A stretch of 64,000 nt of DNA from contig CACHMU010000001.1 of NCBI GenBank assembly GCA_902581045.1, positions 17,676-81,675 on the forward strand, written 5' to 3'. Under the pieces are notes generated by a model. That model made no database searches. It saw nothing but the letters and a program-made list of their open reading frames with translations, and had not been told where the DNA came from. This DNA is from an uncultured Fidelibacterota bacterium. Its GTDB lineage: Bacteria > Fidelibacterota > Marinisomatia > Marinisomatales > TCS55. Shown piece after piece: positions 30,826-40,270 of the stretch (positions are counted from its first letter, which is position 1; the number at the start of each line of letters is the position of its first letter). The translations under genes and the position numbers were made by a program.

Positions 30826-31797
30826 CTAGCTTAATAATTTTTTTGAATAAATGTTCCAACTAGTTTGAATTATTGATTTTAGTGAAGAATTATTAGGACT
30901 CCAATTTAATAAATCCTTTGCTATGGAAGATTTCGAATATAATTCATCTAAATCTCCTTCGCGTCGTTCAGTAAACTCATAATTAATATTTTTATTTGAA
31001 ATTTCTTTTGTCATATTTATAACCTCTAGTACAGAATGACTATCTCCAGTCGCAAGATTTAAAGTTATATTGCTATGGTTTAGTAAATATTCGATGGATT
31101 TAATATGTGCAGTAGCTAGATCTGTAACATGAATATAATCTCTACATCCTGTTCCATCTTTTGTATTATAATCGTTCCCAAATATTTTTACTTGTTTTCT
31201 TTTCCCTGATGCTACTTCCATTACAATAGGAATTAAGTTTTGAGGGTCCTTTTCAATATGATTTATTCTATTATTTGGATCATGACCCGCTGCATTAAAA
31301 TAACGAAGATTTGCAAATTTTAAATCTGTCAGTTTTCCATACCACCCTAGTATTCTTTCAATTTCTAGTTTTGTAAACCCGTAAAAATTAATTGGATTTA
31401 ACGGATGCTTTTCATCTAGAGGTAAATATTTTGGATTTCCATAAACTGCAGCTGTTGAAGAAAAAACAAAATATTTTATTCCTTTTTTGATCATTGAATT
31501 AATAAGTGTTATAGTGCCATTAATATTATTTTGTGAATATTTTATAGGGTTAGCCATTGATTCACCGGCTGCTTTGAATGCAGCTAAATGAATTACACAT
31601 TCAACATTATTCAATGCTTTCTCAACATCTTTTTTAACAAGCGTGGATCCTAATATAAATTCTGCGCGCTTATCAATTGACTCCTGATTTCCATTAGATA
31701 AATCATCCAATACAGCGACTTCATATCCACTATTGCAAAGTTCTAGAACGACATGTGATCCAATATATCCTGCTCCACCTGTTACTAAGATTTTCAT
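30826..31797 (-). CDS. galE: UDP-glucose 4-epimerase
   Basis: ILVTGGAGYIGSHVVLEL, SSTAAVYG, YGFTK, LRYFNAAGHDP, DGTGCRDYIHVTDLA. Confidence 0.94.
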   Translation of the reverse strand: MKILVTGGAGYIGSHVVLELCNSGYEVAVLDDLSNGNQESIDKRAEFILGSTLVKKDVEKALNNVECVIHLAAFKAAGESMANPIKYSQNNINGTITLINSMIKKGIKYFVFSSTAAVYGNPKYLPLDEKHPLNPINFYGFTKLEIERILGWYGKLTDLKFANLRYFNAAGHDPNNRINHIEKDPQNLIPIVMEVASGKRKQVKIFGNDYNTKDGTGCRDYIHVTDLATAHIKSIEYLLNHSNITLNLATGDSHSVLEVINMTKEISNKNINYEFTERREGDLDELYSKSSIAKDLLNWSPNNSSLKSIIQTSWNIYSKKLLS

Positions 31798-32673
31798 TTA
31801 TTTTATTTCTTTCTTAGGAATTATTCGCCTTTCAATAACTTTACCTTTATTATTGATCTGAGATATAATAATTCTAGCGTCATTAGGATATTCATAGCTG
31901 ATCGCATTTTTCATAATTCCATTTTCATTATAATATATAATTTTTAAAGGGTTTTTATTTTTGTTGAATTTCACAGTGTGACTTCCAACTAAAACAGAAT
32001 CTGAAAGAAAATATTTTGATTTAAGACCATTGGGGCCATAATCAAATTCATAGAAATAATAAATGTTTTCTAACGGATCCATTACTTTAACAGTTTTTGG
32101 AGTACCCTTATTATTTATTCTATATCTTGCAATCCAACCTGGCCTAATTGAGCTAAGATCAGGAGCAAATAATTCTTTATTTAAAACTGACAAATTTCTT
32201 TTTGAATAAAATTCAATATCATATTCATTTGATTTCCCATAATCATCCCAACGTAGATGAAATGTCCAAAGCATTTTCCCGAAACGATTGAAAAAATCTA
32301 CTTTTTTTACAAGTCCACCTTCATCCATTATAGCCCGGTAGTGCGGTTTACCTATTGTTTCTTTTTTTGTTAATCCTTGAAGTAGTTCTTGAGTCTTTGG
32401 GTTCCATTTTAAGTAGTATAGCTTTAATTTATTAGAAGAGCTGGGTTTTTTACGTTTACCTTTATCCCAATTTGCTGGGACGAATTCAATACTCTTTAAT
32501 TCACCTGACGGATAGTATTTTGCGAGAAAATGAGCTTCGTTTTTATTAATATTCTTTTCTGGTTTACCTTTTAGAATATTTGTGCGCATTATATTAGTAG
32601 AAAAATATTTTATTGTTGAATCCTGTTGGCTAAAAACAGAGCTAATTAATATAGTGTAAAAAATTATTTTCAT
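31798..32673 (-). CDS. Hypothetical secreted protein
   Basis: Signal peptide-like N-terminus (MKIIFYTILISSVFSQ); no recognised domain. Confidence 0.6.
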   Translation of the reverse strand: MKIIFYTILISSVFSQQDSTIKYFSTNIMRTNILKGKPEKNINKNEAHFLAKYYPSGELKSIEFVPANWDKGKRKKPSSSNKLKLYYLKWNPKTQELLQGLTKKETIGKPHYRAIMDEGGLVKKVDFFNRFGKMLWTFHLRWDDYGKSNEYDIEFYSKRNLSVLNKELFAPDLSSIRPGWIARYRINNKGTPKTVKVMDPLENIYYFYEFDYGPNGLKSKYFLSDSVLVGSHTVKFNKNKNPLKIIYYNENGIMKNAISYEYPNDARIIISQINNKGKVIERRIIPKKEIK

Positions 32674-33120
32674 CTACATTATTCCCCAAATCATAAAAGA
32701 AACAATTAAAAAAATCATACCAAAACCTAACCATCGACTACTTGAGATTCTTTTCTGATATTCTAAAGCTTGACTCTCAATGGTACGATAACTAAGCACT
32801 GCTCTTACTGTTGATCCTTCTTCAACTAGGATATCTTGACGTGCAAGATTTATCATATCACGCATAATTTTATTTTGTTTAACTGATCCTGTATCTATGG
32901 AAAGCTGTGGCGGAAAGTAGCTAATTTGATGCCAACCTGGTGCAACTTGTACTGGATCTTTAATTGGAGAAACCCCAATTTGAATACCATCTATAAAAAT
33001 AGGTATTCCTTCGGTATCACAGAAAATTTCAATAGCTGTAATTTGACCAGGTTTTTTATCCCAATCAATTTCTTGAGATTTTAATAATGATAAAAGAGCT
33101 ATTAAAATAACTTTAACCAT
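32674..33120 (-). CDS. PEGA-like domain protein with C-terminal transmembrane helix
   Basis: IFCDTEGIPIFIDGIQIGVSPIKDPVQVAPGWHQISYFPP; terminal hydrophobic segment. Confidence 0.6.
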   Translation of the reverse strand: MVKVILIALLSLLKSQEIDWDKKPGQITAIEIFCDTEGIPIFIDGIQIGVSPIKDPVQVAPGWHQISYFPPQLSIDTGSVKQNKIMRDMINLARQDILVEEGSTVRAVLSYRTIESQALEYQKRISSSRWLGFGMIFLIVSFMIWGIM

Positions 33121-34858
33121 TTAGCTGTTTTTCTAGTTTTACAATTTTTTTCATTAATACATTTGTATTTTCATCATTTGATTCCATTTCGCGAATTTTT
33201 AAACGTAATTGTTTAATTTTTTCAACTATAGAAACTTTTGAAAGGGTTGACAAACAATCGCTTGCTAGTTCTATGAAATCAGTTGTCTGATCATCTTCAA
33301 TTAATAATTTTGAGATAATTTCTCTTTCTTCTGCCTCTTCAAAATGAGATATTATATCGGCAGGGTTTTTTTCTTCAGTAGAAATTAAAATTTTTATTAA
33401 TTTTTTAATCATTGGATTCTCAATTTGACCAATATCTAATTTATTTTTTATTATTGATTTTGCTTCAAAATCATTTCCAACCAATACTTGTATAAGACCT
33501 AATTCAGCTTTGCTATTAACTGTTGAAAATGCTTTCAAGTTAATTTTTTGATTTTCGTTTGATTCGCGCGGAATCCTTTTTCCCTTTTGTTGAGAAAACA
33601 TATGAATAATTTCATTTTCTTCGACTCCTGCAGCTTGGGAGAGATCTTTAATGATACTGTGTTTTATAATTGGGTCATCTATATTTGTTATCATTGACAT
33701 AATATTTTTGATAATATTTGATTTATTTGATGATGATACATCAAAAAACTTTGAAGTTTTCAAATGAAAATTTAATAGACTAATTGCCTTTCCAATCCCA
33801 TGACTGATGAATTCTTCTGGTCCAATTTTTTTAATCCATTCATCTGGATCAACTCCATTAGGTAACAAAATTATCAGTGGTTCAACACCACCCTTAAGTA
33901 AAGAATATCCTGCTTTTAAGGAAGCATTTACTCCTGCTGTATCTCCATCATAGCATAAGTAAACTTTTGATGTTAGCCGCCTGATCTGATTTACATGACG
34001 ATTTGTAAATGCAGTACCTGAAACAGCAATTACATTTTTTATTCCCGATTGAAATAGTTGTATTAAATCTGTATAGCCTTCAACAATAATAGCATTATTT
34101 TCTTCGCGAATATATTTTCTAGTTATATTTAATCCATAAAATACTTCACTTTTACGATAAAGGGGTGTTTCGGGGGAGTTCATATATTTTGCAGGATCAT
34201 CACTACCAAATACACGGCCTCCAAATGCAATAATTTTCCCAGAGGAGTTAGAGATTGGAAATATTATCCGAGAACGAAATCGATCATAATATTTAGAATT
34301 AGATCTACCAAACAAACCTGACTTTTGAATGATTTCATCAGATAATTTTTTTGATTTTATTGCGTTTAATAAAAATGAAGAATTTTTTGGTGTAAATCCT
34401 ACCTTAAAAAGTTTTAATGATTCTTCACTTAATCCGCGATTTGTTAGATATTCTTTTGCTTTGATTGCTTGATTGGAAAATAATGTTTTATGATATAATT
34501 CTGCTGCAAACGTATGAAGGGAATATAATTCACTAAAAAAATCTTTTGATTTTGCATCACCAGAGAATTCTACTTTAATACCTAACTCTTTACCTATTTG
34601 TTGTAGAGCATCAACAAAACTAATTTTTTCGTATTCCATCACAAAATTAACTGCATTTCCACCTTGGCCACATCCGAAACAGTGATAAATACCTTTATCT
34701 GGAGCTACACTAAATGAAGGAGTTTTCTCATTATGAAATGGACAAAGACCAAAAAAATTTCTACCACGCTTTGTCAGGTCAACATGTTTTGAAACTACAT
34801 CAACAATATCTGCATTATCATTTACACGATCAATTGTTTCTTGAGGTATCCTAGCCAT
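33113..34858 (-). CDS. dnaG: DNA primase
   Basis: CHC2 zinc finger CPFHNEKTPSFSVAPDKGIYHCFGCGQGGNA, Toprim EGYTDLIQL and YDGDTAG. Confidence 0.97.
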   Translation of the reverse strand: MARIPQETIDRVNDNADIVDVVSKHVDLTKRGRNFFGLCPFHNEKTPSFSVAPDKGIYHCFGCGQGGNAVNFVMEYEKISFVDALQQIGKELGIKVEFSGDAKSKDFFSELYSLHTFAAELYHKTLFSNQAIKAKEYLTNRGLSEESLKLFKVGFTPKNSSFLLNAIKSKKLSDEIIQKSGLFGRSNSKYYDRFRSRIIFPISNSSGKIIAFGGRVFGSDDPAKYMNSPETPLYRKSEVFYGLNITRKYIREENNAIIVEGYTDLIQLFQSGIKNVIAVSGTAFTNRHVNQIRRLTSKVYLCYDGDTAGVNASLKAGYSLLKGGVEPLIILLPNGVDPDEWIKKIGPEEFISHGIGKAISLLNFHLKTSKFFDVSSSNKSNIIKNIMSMITNIDDPIIKHSIIKDLSQAAGVEENEIIHMFSQQKGKRIPRESNENQKINLKAFSTVNSKAELGLIQVLVGNDFEAKSIIKNKLDIGQIENPMIKKLIKILISTEEKNPADIISHFEEAEEREIISKLLIEDDQTTDFIELASDCLSTLSKVSIVEKIKQLRLKIREMESNDENTNVLMKKIVKLEKQLNG

Positions 34859-35396
34859 TATTAGATTTCATTTTGATTAAATAATCGCGAATTGATTTTT
34901 CACCAAAATCTATTGGGTCATCCCAATTGAATGTTGTTACGATCGATTTTCTAATTTTTATTAATTTTTGTGAAACATTTGATTTTTCAAAAAAAATAAT
35001 TGATACTTTGTTATCTGGCATTAATTCAAAAGTCCAAAAAAATATCATAATTGCAAGTAATCCTTTTGCAAACCCTAAAATAGTACCCATTATTTTGTTA
35101 ACCAATTTTGAACTTTTTGATAAAAATAATAATTGAATGAGTTTTGTAAACAATCTAATTAGAATAGTTGTAGCTGAAAATATTGTGATAAAGCTCAAAA
35201 CAAATGACACCCAAATATCAATCGAAACCCATTTAATTACTAAATTTCCAATTCCAATATAAAATTTTAGAGAAAAAATAGTGGCAAAAAAAACACTAAG
35301 AAAACGTCCTAATTCTTCAATAAACCCTCTTCGAAAACCGATGACACTGAAAGTGATTATAAAAAAAAATGCGAGAGCATCAAGAAATTGAATCAT
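34851..35396 (-). CDS. CvpA-family membrane protein
   Basis: Four hydrophobic helices, FRRGFIEELGRFLS near N-terminus, GFAKGLLAIMIFFW. Confidence 0.78.
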   Translation of the reverse strand: MIQFLDALAFFFIITFSVIGFRRGFIEELGRFLSVFFATIFSLKFYIGIGNLVIKWVSIDIWVSFVLSFITIFSATTILIRLFTKLIQLLFLSKSSKLVNKIMGTILGFAKGLLAIMIFFWTFELMPDNKVSIIFFEKSNVSQKLIKIRKSIVTTFNWDDPIDFGEKSIRDYLIKMKSNNG

Positions 35397-35419
35397 ATAA
35401 TTTCAATGGGGTTTTATAA

Positions 35420-35863
35420 TTAACCAATTATTTCATTAACAAATTTTTGGGCAGATTTTCCATCAATTAATCCTTTTCCTCTTTTCATCACTTCAGGCAT
35501 GATTTTACCCATATCAGCCATTGAAGTAGCACCAACCTCATCTATCACAGTTTTAACAATACTTTTTATTTCATTTTCATCCATCATTTTAGGTAAATAA
35601 TTATTTAAGATTTTCATTTCTTTTGTTTCTAGCTCAGCTAAGTCAAGACGATCGCCTTTTTCATATAATTCTATGGATTCTTTTCTTTGTTTTACTAGCA
35701 TTTGAAGAACTTTTATCTCATCATTTTCAGAAAGATCCTCTTGTTTATCAATTTTTTTATCTTTTAATTTTGCTAATGCAGTTCTAAGAGTGGCAGATTT
35801 GTTTTTATCACCTAATTTCATTGCTTTATACATATCAATTTGTATTTTTTCAAATAAACTCAT
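35420..35863 (-). CDS. GatB/YqeY domain protein
   Basis: KIQIDMYKAMKLGDKNKSATLRTAL, VLQMLVKQRKESIELYEKGDRLDLAELE. Confidence 0.92.
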   Translation of the reverse strand: MSLFEKIQIDMYKAMKLGDKNKSATLRTALAKLKDKKIDKQEDLSENDEIKVLQMLVKQRKESIELYEKGDRLDLAELETKEMKILNNYLPKMMDENEIKSIVKTVIDEVGATSMADMGKIMPEVMKRGKGLIDGKSAQKFVNEIIG

Positions 35864-35865
35864 TT

Positions 35866-36702
35866 TTACTCGTTATCTATTCGTTTCATAGCCATTAATA
35901 ATCTATCTTGATCAGATTCAAAACCGATAAATCTTCTACCCATTTTTTTTGTAATAACTCCAATGCCCCCAGTTCTAGCAAATGGATCTAAAACCCAATT
36001 TAATTTAAAACTAGATGCGGTCAAAATTCTTTGAATCAATTGTTCTGGTTTATCACCTTCCATTTTAGTTGTAGACCCAATTTGAACATCCATTATATCA
36101 CTCCATAGATTTGTTATACCGAGCTCTAGAGGACCGTTAGATTTTATATTATTTATTTCACTCGTTACAGCTTCTTGGTTAAACATAAATTCATCAGATT
36201 TTGTTGCAAACCAAATATCAGAAGTTCGATTAATCCAGGTCAATGGTGAAGTTTGATCTTTTGGCGAAGAATTACGCCAGGTTATTCTAGTTTGGATTTT
36301 AAAAAAACTATTTAATAATGACTGATACATCCCAGAATGTTTCCATCCACAAATTAAATATATTGCACCTGTTTGTTTTAGTATACGAGAACTTTCGCTC
36401 AGCCAATTTTTATTCCATTCAAAATATTTTTGGATAGTGATTGGTTTTTTACTGTTATTTATATCTTCTAAAGGTGATTCTGGAGGTTCAGTAATAATAA
36501 TATCAATTGAGTCGTCAGGTATTTTTTTTATACCATCAATGGCTAGACCTAAAAATAAACCATCCCTCATTTCATTAGCTGTCATAGATAGATCTTGAAT
36601 TTTATTAATTGCAGGCAAGTATTTATTCAGATCATCGATAGACAAACCATTATTTGATTCTATTGGATTTTTGAATAAAGGTTCTTTCTTATCTATTGAC
36701 AT
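35866..36702 (-). CDS. DNA methyltransferase-like protein (N4/N6-methylase family), orphan
   Basis: C-terminal DPFARTGGIGVITKKMGRRFIGFE (motif I-like) and IIITEPPESPL at the motif IV position. Confidence 0.8.
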   Translation of the reverse strand: MSIDKKEPLFKNPIESNNGLSIDDLNKYLPAINKIQDLSMTANEMRDGLFLGLAIDGIKKIPDDSIDIIITEPPESPLEDINNSKKPITIQKYFEWNKNWLSESSRILKQTGAIYLICGWKHSGMYQSLLNSFFKIQTRITWRNSSPKDQTSPLTWINRTSDIWFATKSDEFMFNQEAVTSEINNIKSNGPLELGITNLWSDIMDVQIGSTTKMEGDKPEQLIQRILTASSFKLNWVLDPFARTGGIGVITKKMGRRFIGFESDQDRLLMAMKRIDNE

Positions 36703-36775
36703 AGCTAAAATTTAGGATAAGACAAAGCTACATAACAGTGTTTACATTAAAAGACTTAATTTTTTATTTTGATCT

Positions 36776-37195
36776 ATGTTAACAAAGAAAAAGATTATTT
36801 TTATTTGTACAGGCAATGCTTGTAGATCACAAATCGCTCATGGTTTATTGGAAAACATGGCAAGAGATAAATTTGAAGTATTTAGCGCGGGTTCCCATCC
36901 TAGTCGAGTACATCCAATGAGTATAAAAATTATGGAAGAAATTGGTATTGATATTTCACATCACAGATCAGACTTCATTGATGATTATTTAAAAACTGGT
37001 ATAGAAATAGTAATAACTGTATGTGACAATGCGAATGAAATCTGTCCTATCTTTCCTGGTGATGTTGAAAGACTCCATTGGAGTATAGATGATCCTTTTA
37101 AAGGATGGAGCTTTGATGAAGGTCAAATCCAATCATTCCGAGATACCAGAGAAGAAATAAAACAAAGAATAATTAACTTTCTTCAAAATAGATAA
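36776..37195 (+). CDS. Arsenate reductase-like low-molecular-weight phosphatase (thioredoxin-type ArsC)
   Basis: FICTGNACRSQIAHGL P-loop, CDNANEICPIFPG, HWSIDDPF. Confidence 0.9.
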   Translation: MLTKKKIIFICTGNACRSQIAHGLLENMARDKFEVFSAGSHPSRVHPMSIKIMEEIGIDISHHRSDFIDDYLKTGIEIVITVCDNANEICPIFPGDVERLHWSIDDPFKGWSFDEGQIQSFRDTREEIKQRIINFLQNR

Positions 37196-37196
37196 A

Positions 37197-38075
37197 TTAA
37201 TTTGAATCTGCAATTTTTAAAAGATATTGACCATATTGATTATTTTTCATTTTATTAGCTAATATTTCAAGCTGATTCTTGTCAATATAACCCATTCTAA
37301 AGGCAATTTCTTCTATACAAGAAATTTTCATGCCCTGTCGTTTTTCTAGAGTCTGTACAAATTGAGAGGCTTCAAGCAAAGAATCATGAGTTCCTGTGTC
37401 AAGCCAAGCATATCCTCTAGCCATTTTTTTTACTTTTAATCTTTTCTTATCTAAATAAAATTTATTTGTGTCAGTAATCTCTAGTTCACCTCTTTCTGAT
37501 GGTTTTTGATTGTTTGCTACAGAAATAACATCATTTGGATAAAAATATAAGCCTGAAATAGCGTAATTACTTTTAGGTTTTTTAGGTTTTTCTTCAATTG
37601 AAAGAGCATTCCCATCATTATCAAATTCTACAACACCATATCTTTCTGGATCATTGACAAAATAACTGAAAACCACAGCATTATTGTTTGTGTTTACTTC
37701 TGATACTGTTTCTTGCAATTTTTTTCTAAGATTTCCTCCAAAAAAAACATTATCACCTAAGATTAAACATATATTGTCATTTTCTATAAAACTTTCTCCG
37801 ATAAGAAATGATTGAGCTAGCCCATCAGGTGATGGTTGTATTTTATATGAAAGTTTTATACCTAGGTGCTGTCCATTGCCTAATAGTGATTGATATTTTG
37901 AAGTATCTTCAGGAGTTGAAATAATTAATATATTTTTGATTCCTGCTAGCATAAGTGTTGATAGTGGGTAATAAACCATTGGTTTATCATATATTGGCAG
38001 TAATTGTTTACTAGCCACTTTAGTAACTGGATAAAGTCTTGAGCCACTACCACCTGCTAGTATAATACCTTTCAT
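37197..38075 (-). CDS. rfbA: Glucose-1-phosphate thymidylyltransferase
   Basis: [44 protein letters not shown]. Confidence 0.96.
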   Translation of the reverse strand: MKGIILAGGSGSRLYPVTKVASKQLLPIYDKPMVYYPLSTLMLAGIKNILIISTPEDTSKYQSLLGNGQHLGIKLSYKIQPSPDGLAQSFLIGESFIENDNICLILGDNVFFGGNLRKKLQETVSEVNTNNNAVVFSYFVNDPERYGVVEFDNDGNALSIEEKPKKPKSNYAISGLYFYPNDVISVANNQKPSERGELEITDTNKFYLDKKRLKVKKMARGYAWLDTGTHDSLLEASQFVQTLEKRQGMKISCIEEIAFRMGYIDKNQLEILANKMKNNQYGQYLLKIADSN

Positions 38076-38149
38076 GATTTCCTCAGATCTTTTTAATTAA
38101 TTAAAATATAAATTAACAAATATGTTCCATTATTAATTGTTAATTAAAA

Positions 38150-38899
38150 CTAATTAGATTTCCCTTGAGATACAATATTTGCTAACTTTTCTTGCAAATC
38201 ACTTGAATTACCAAGATAATAATTTTTTGTAGGACTTAGCTTTTTATCCAATTCATATACAAGAGGAATTCCTGTTGGTATATTTAATTTTATTATATCT
38301 TCATCAGAAGTTTGATCTAAAATTTTTATTAACGCTCTTAGTGAATTTCCATGCGCAACTATTAAAATTTTTTTTCCTGAAATAATTTCTGGTAAAATAG
38401 TATCTTGCCATGAAGGCATGACTCTCTTAACAGTATCTTTTAAGCATTCGCCTCTTGGCATCTCGCTTTTTTGAAGGTTTTTATATTTTTTGTCAAATTG
38501 TGGATGACGATTATCTTCTAGTTCTAGTAAGGGTGGAGGAGTCTCGTAGCTCCTTCTCCATAAAAAAACCTGTTCATCTCCATATTTTTTAGCTGTTTCG
38601 GATTTATTCAAGCCTTGTAATGCTCCGTAGTGTCGTTCATTTAAGCGCCAATCATATTGAATAGGAATATCATGAATATCCATTCTTTTTAAGCATATTT
38701 TCATTGTTTGAATTGCGCGATTTAATAAAGAAGTAAAAACTAAATCAAATGAAAATAATTCTTTGCGAAGCAAGTCTCCAGCTTTTTTTGCTTCTTTTAT
38801 CCCATCAGTGGTTAATTTAACATCAGTCCAGCCCGTAAAACGATTTTTTAAGTTCCATTGGCTTTGTCCATGACGTAGTAGAACTATTTTATAATTAAT
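38150..38899 (-). CDS. gpmA: 2,3-bisphosphoglycerate-dependent phosphoglycerate mutase, probable ATT start
   Basis: Listed ORF starts at TTG 38773 and lacks the catalytic motif. The upstream frame encodes INYKIVLLRHGQSQWNLKNRFTGWTDVKLT; in-frame stop TAA at 38914-38912; only non-NTG codons available. Confidence 0.88.
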   Translation of the reverse strand: MNYKIVLLRHGQSQWNLKNRFTGWTDVKLTTDGIKEAKKAGDLLRKELFSFDLVFTSLLNRAIQTMKICLKRMDIHDIPIQYDWRLNERHYGALQGLNKSETAKKYGDEQVFLWRRSYETPPPLLELEDNRHPQFDKKYKNLQKSEMPRGECLKDTVKRVMPSWQDTILPEIISGKKILIVAHGNSLRALIKILDQTSDEDIIKLNIPTGIPLVYELDKKLSPTKNYYLGNSSDLQEKLANIVSQGKSN

Positions 38900-38944
38900 T
38901 ATTAACTCTCTTTAATTATTATAATAGTTTTTTAATGAATATTA

Positions 38945-39955
38945 TCATTTTTTAATTTTTTCCCACCAGTCTTCGTTTTCTATATACCATTCAATTGTTT
39001 TAGTTATACCTGAGTCAAATGTTTCTTTTGGATTCCACCCTAATTCATTTCTTATCTTCGAAGCATCGATTGCATATCTAAAGTCATGCCCTGGGCGGTC
39101 TTCAACATATGAAATTAAACTTTTATAAGATTTTCCATTTTTTCTTGGTTTTATTTTATCTAAAATTGAGCAAAGTTTCATTACTACATCAATATTTCTA
39201 ATTTCGTTATTTCCGCCTATATTATAAGTTTCTCCTATTACACCTTTATTTAAAACTGTATGAATTGCCTCACAATGATCTTCAACGAAAAGCCAATCTC
39301 TTACATTATCTCCCTTTCCATATACAGGAAGTTCTTTTTCATTTAAACAGTTATCGATTATAACTGGAATTAATTTTTCAGGAAATTGAAAAGGACCATA
39401 ATTATTTGAACAGTTTGTAATCAATGTTGGCAAACCATATGTATTATGCCAAGCTCTAACTAAATGGTCCGCACCTGCTTTAGATGCAGAATAAGGTGAG
39501 CTGGGATTCAAGGGGGTTTTTTCTGTGAAAAAATCTCCTTCATCAATAGATCCATATACTTCATCTGTGCTAATCTGTAAAAATTTAAACGATTTATTAG
39601 AATTTTCTCGCCAATAGTTTGTTGATGCAGTTAGAAGAACAGCAGTTCCAAGAACATTTGTTGAAATAAAGTCAAGTGGTTTGTCGATTGATCTATCCAC
39701 ATGTGATTCAGCAGCAAAATGTATGATAGCGTCAGGTTCAAATTTATCTATTGAATTAGTGATTAATTTATAATCACAAATATCTCCCTTAATAAATTTG
39801 TAGTTTGGATGACGGGAAACATCAGATACATTTTCTAATAAGCCAGCATATGTGAGCTTATCGATATTTAAGATTGTATTATTATAGGAAAATATTTGTT
39901 TTACAAGAAAGTTACTTCCTATAAATCCACAACCTCCGGTAACAAGTAATTTCAT
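38945..39955 (-). CDS. rfbB: dTDP-glucose 4,6-dehydratase
   Basis: LVTGGCGFIGSNFLV, HFAAESHVDRSI, STDEVYGS, YSASKAGADHLVRAW. Confidence 0.96.
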   Translation of the reverse strand: MKLLVTGGCGFIGSNFLVKQIFSYNNTILNIDKLTYAGLLENVSDVSRHPNYKFIKGDICDYKLITNSIDKFEPDAIIHFAAESHVDRSIDKPLDFISTNVLGTAVLLTASTNYWRENSNKSFKFLQISTDEVYGSIDEGDFFTEKTPLNPSSPYSASKAGADHLVRAWHNTYGLPTLITNCSNNYGPFQFPEKLIPVIIDNCLNEKELPVYGKGDNVRDWLFVEDHCEAIHTVLNKGVIGETYNIGGNNEIRNIDVVMKLCSILDKIKPRKNGKSYKSLISYVEDRPGHDFRYAIDASKIRNELGWNPKETFDSGITKTIEWYIENEDWWEKIKK

Positions 39956-40178
39956 TAATTAATTCTTTTATATTTTATATTAAAAATTATGAAAAATATA
40001 TCTGTTTTAATCGACAAATTATTATTAATAAAAATTTAATCATAATACAAAAATCTATGTAAATTTTAATACACGTAATATTTATATTTTATTATATATA
40101 AGTTTATAAATGTGTATATTTTATTAATTATTTGTTTAATTATATCATAAATATAGGGAATTTATGTATGTAATAGTA

Positions 40179-40237
40179 TGTTAGAGCTTTGTTGGTGACA
40201 TTAGTTGATGTGACTCACCTGGCGGAGCCGTTCGTAC
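40179..40237 (+). promoter_or_regulatory. JUMPstart/ops-like leader element (candidate)
   Basis: GC-rich island in a very AT-rich intergenic region: GTTAGAGCTTTGTTGGTGACATTAGTTGATGTGACTCACCTGGCGGAGCCGTTCGTA, about 35 nt upstream of the Wza-like gene. Confidence 0.45.
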
Positions 40238-40270
40238 ATATTAATTATATAATTATATCTGAAATTTTAA

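Noticed and set aside
39956-40170. Possible promoter or small RNA in the AT-rich divergent intergenic region
   Set aside because: Nearly pure A/T sequence gives many chance -10-like matches; no distinct promoter pair or hairpin could be supported.
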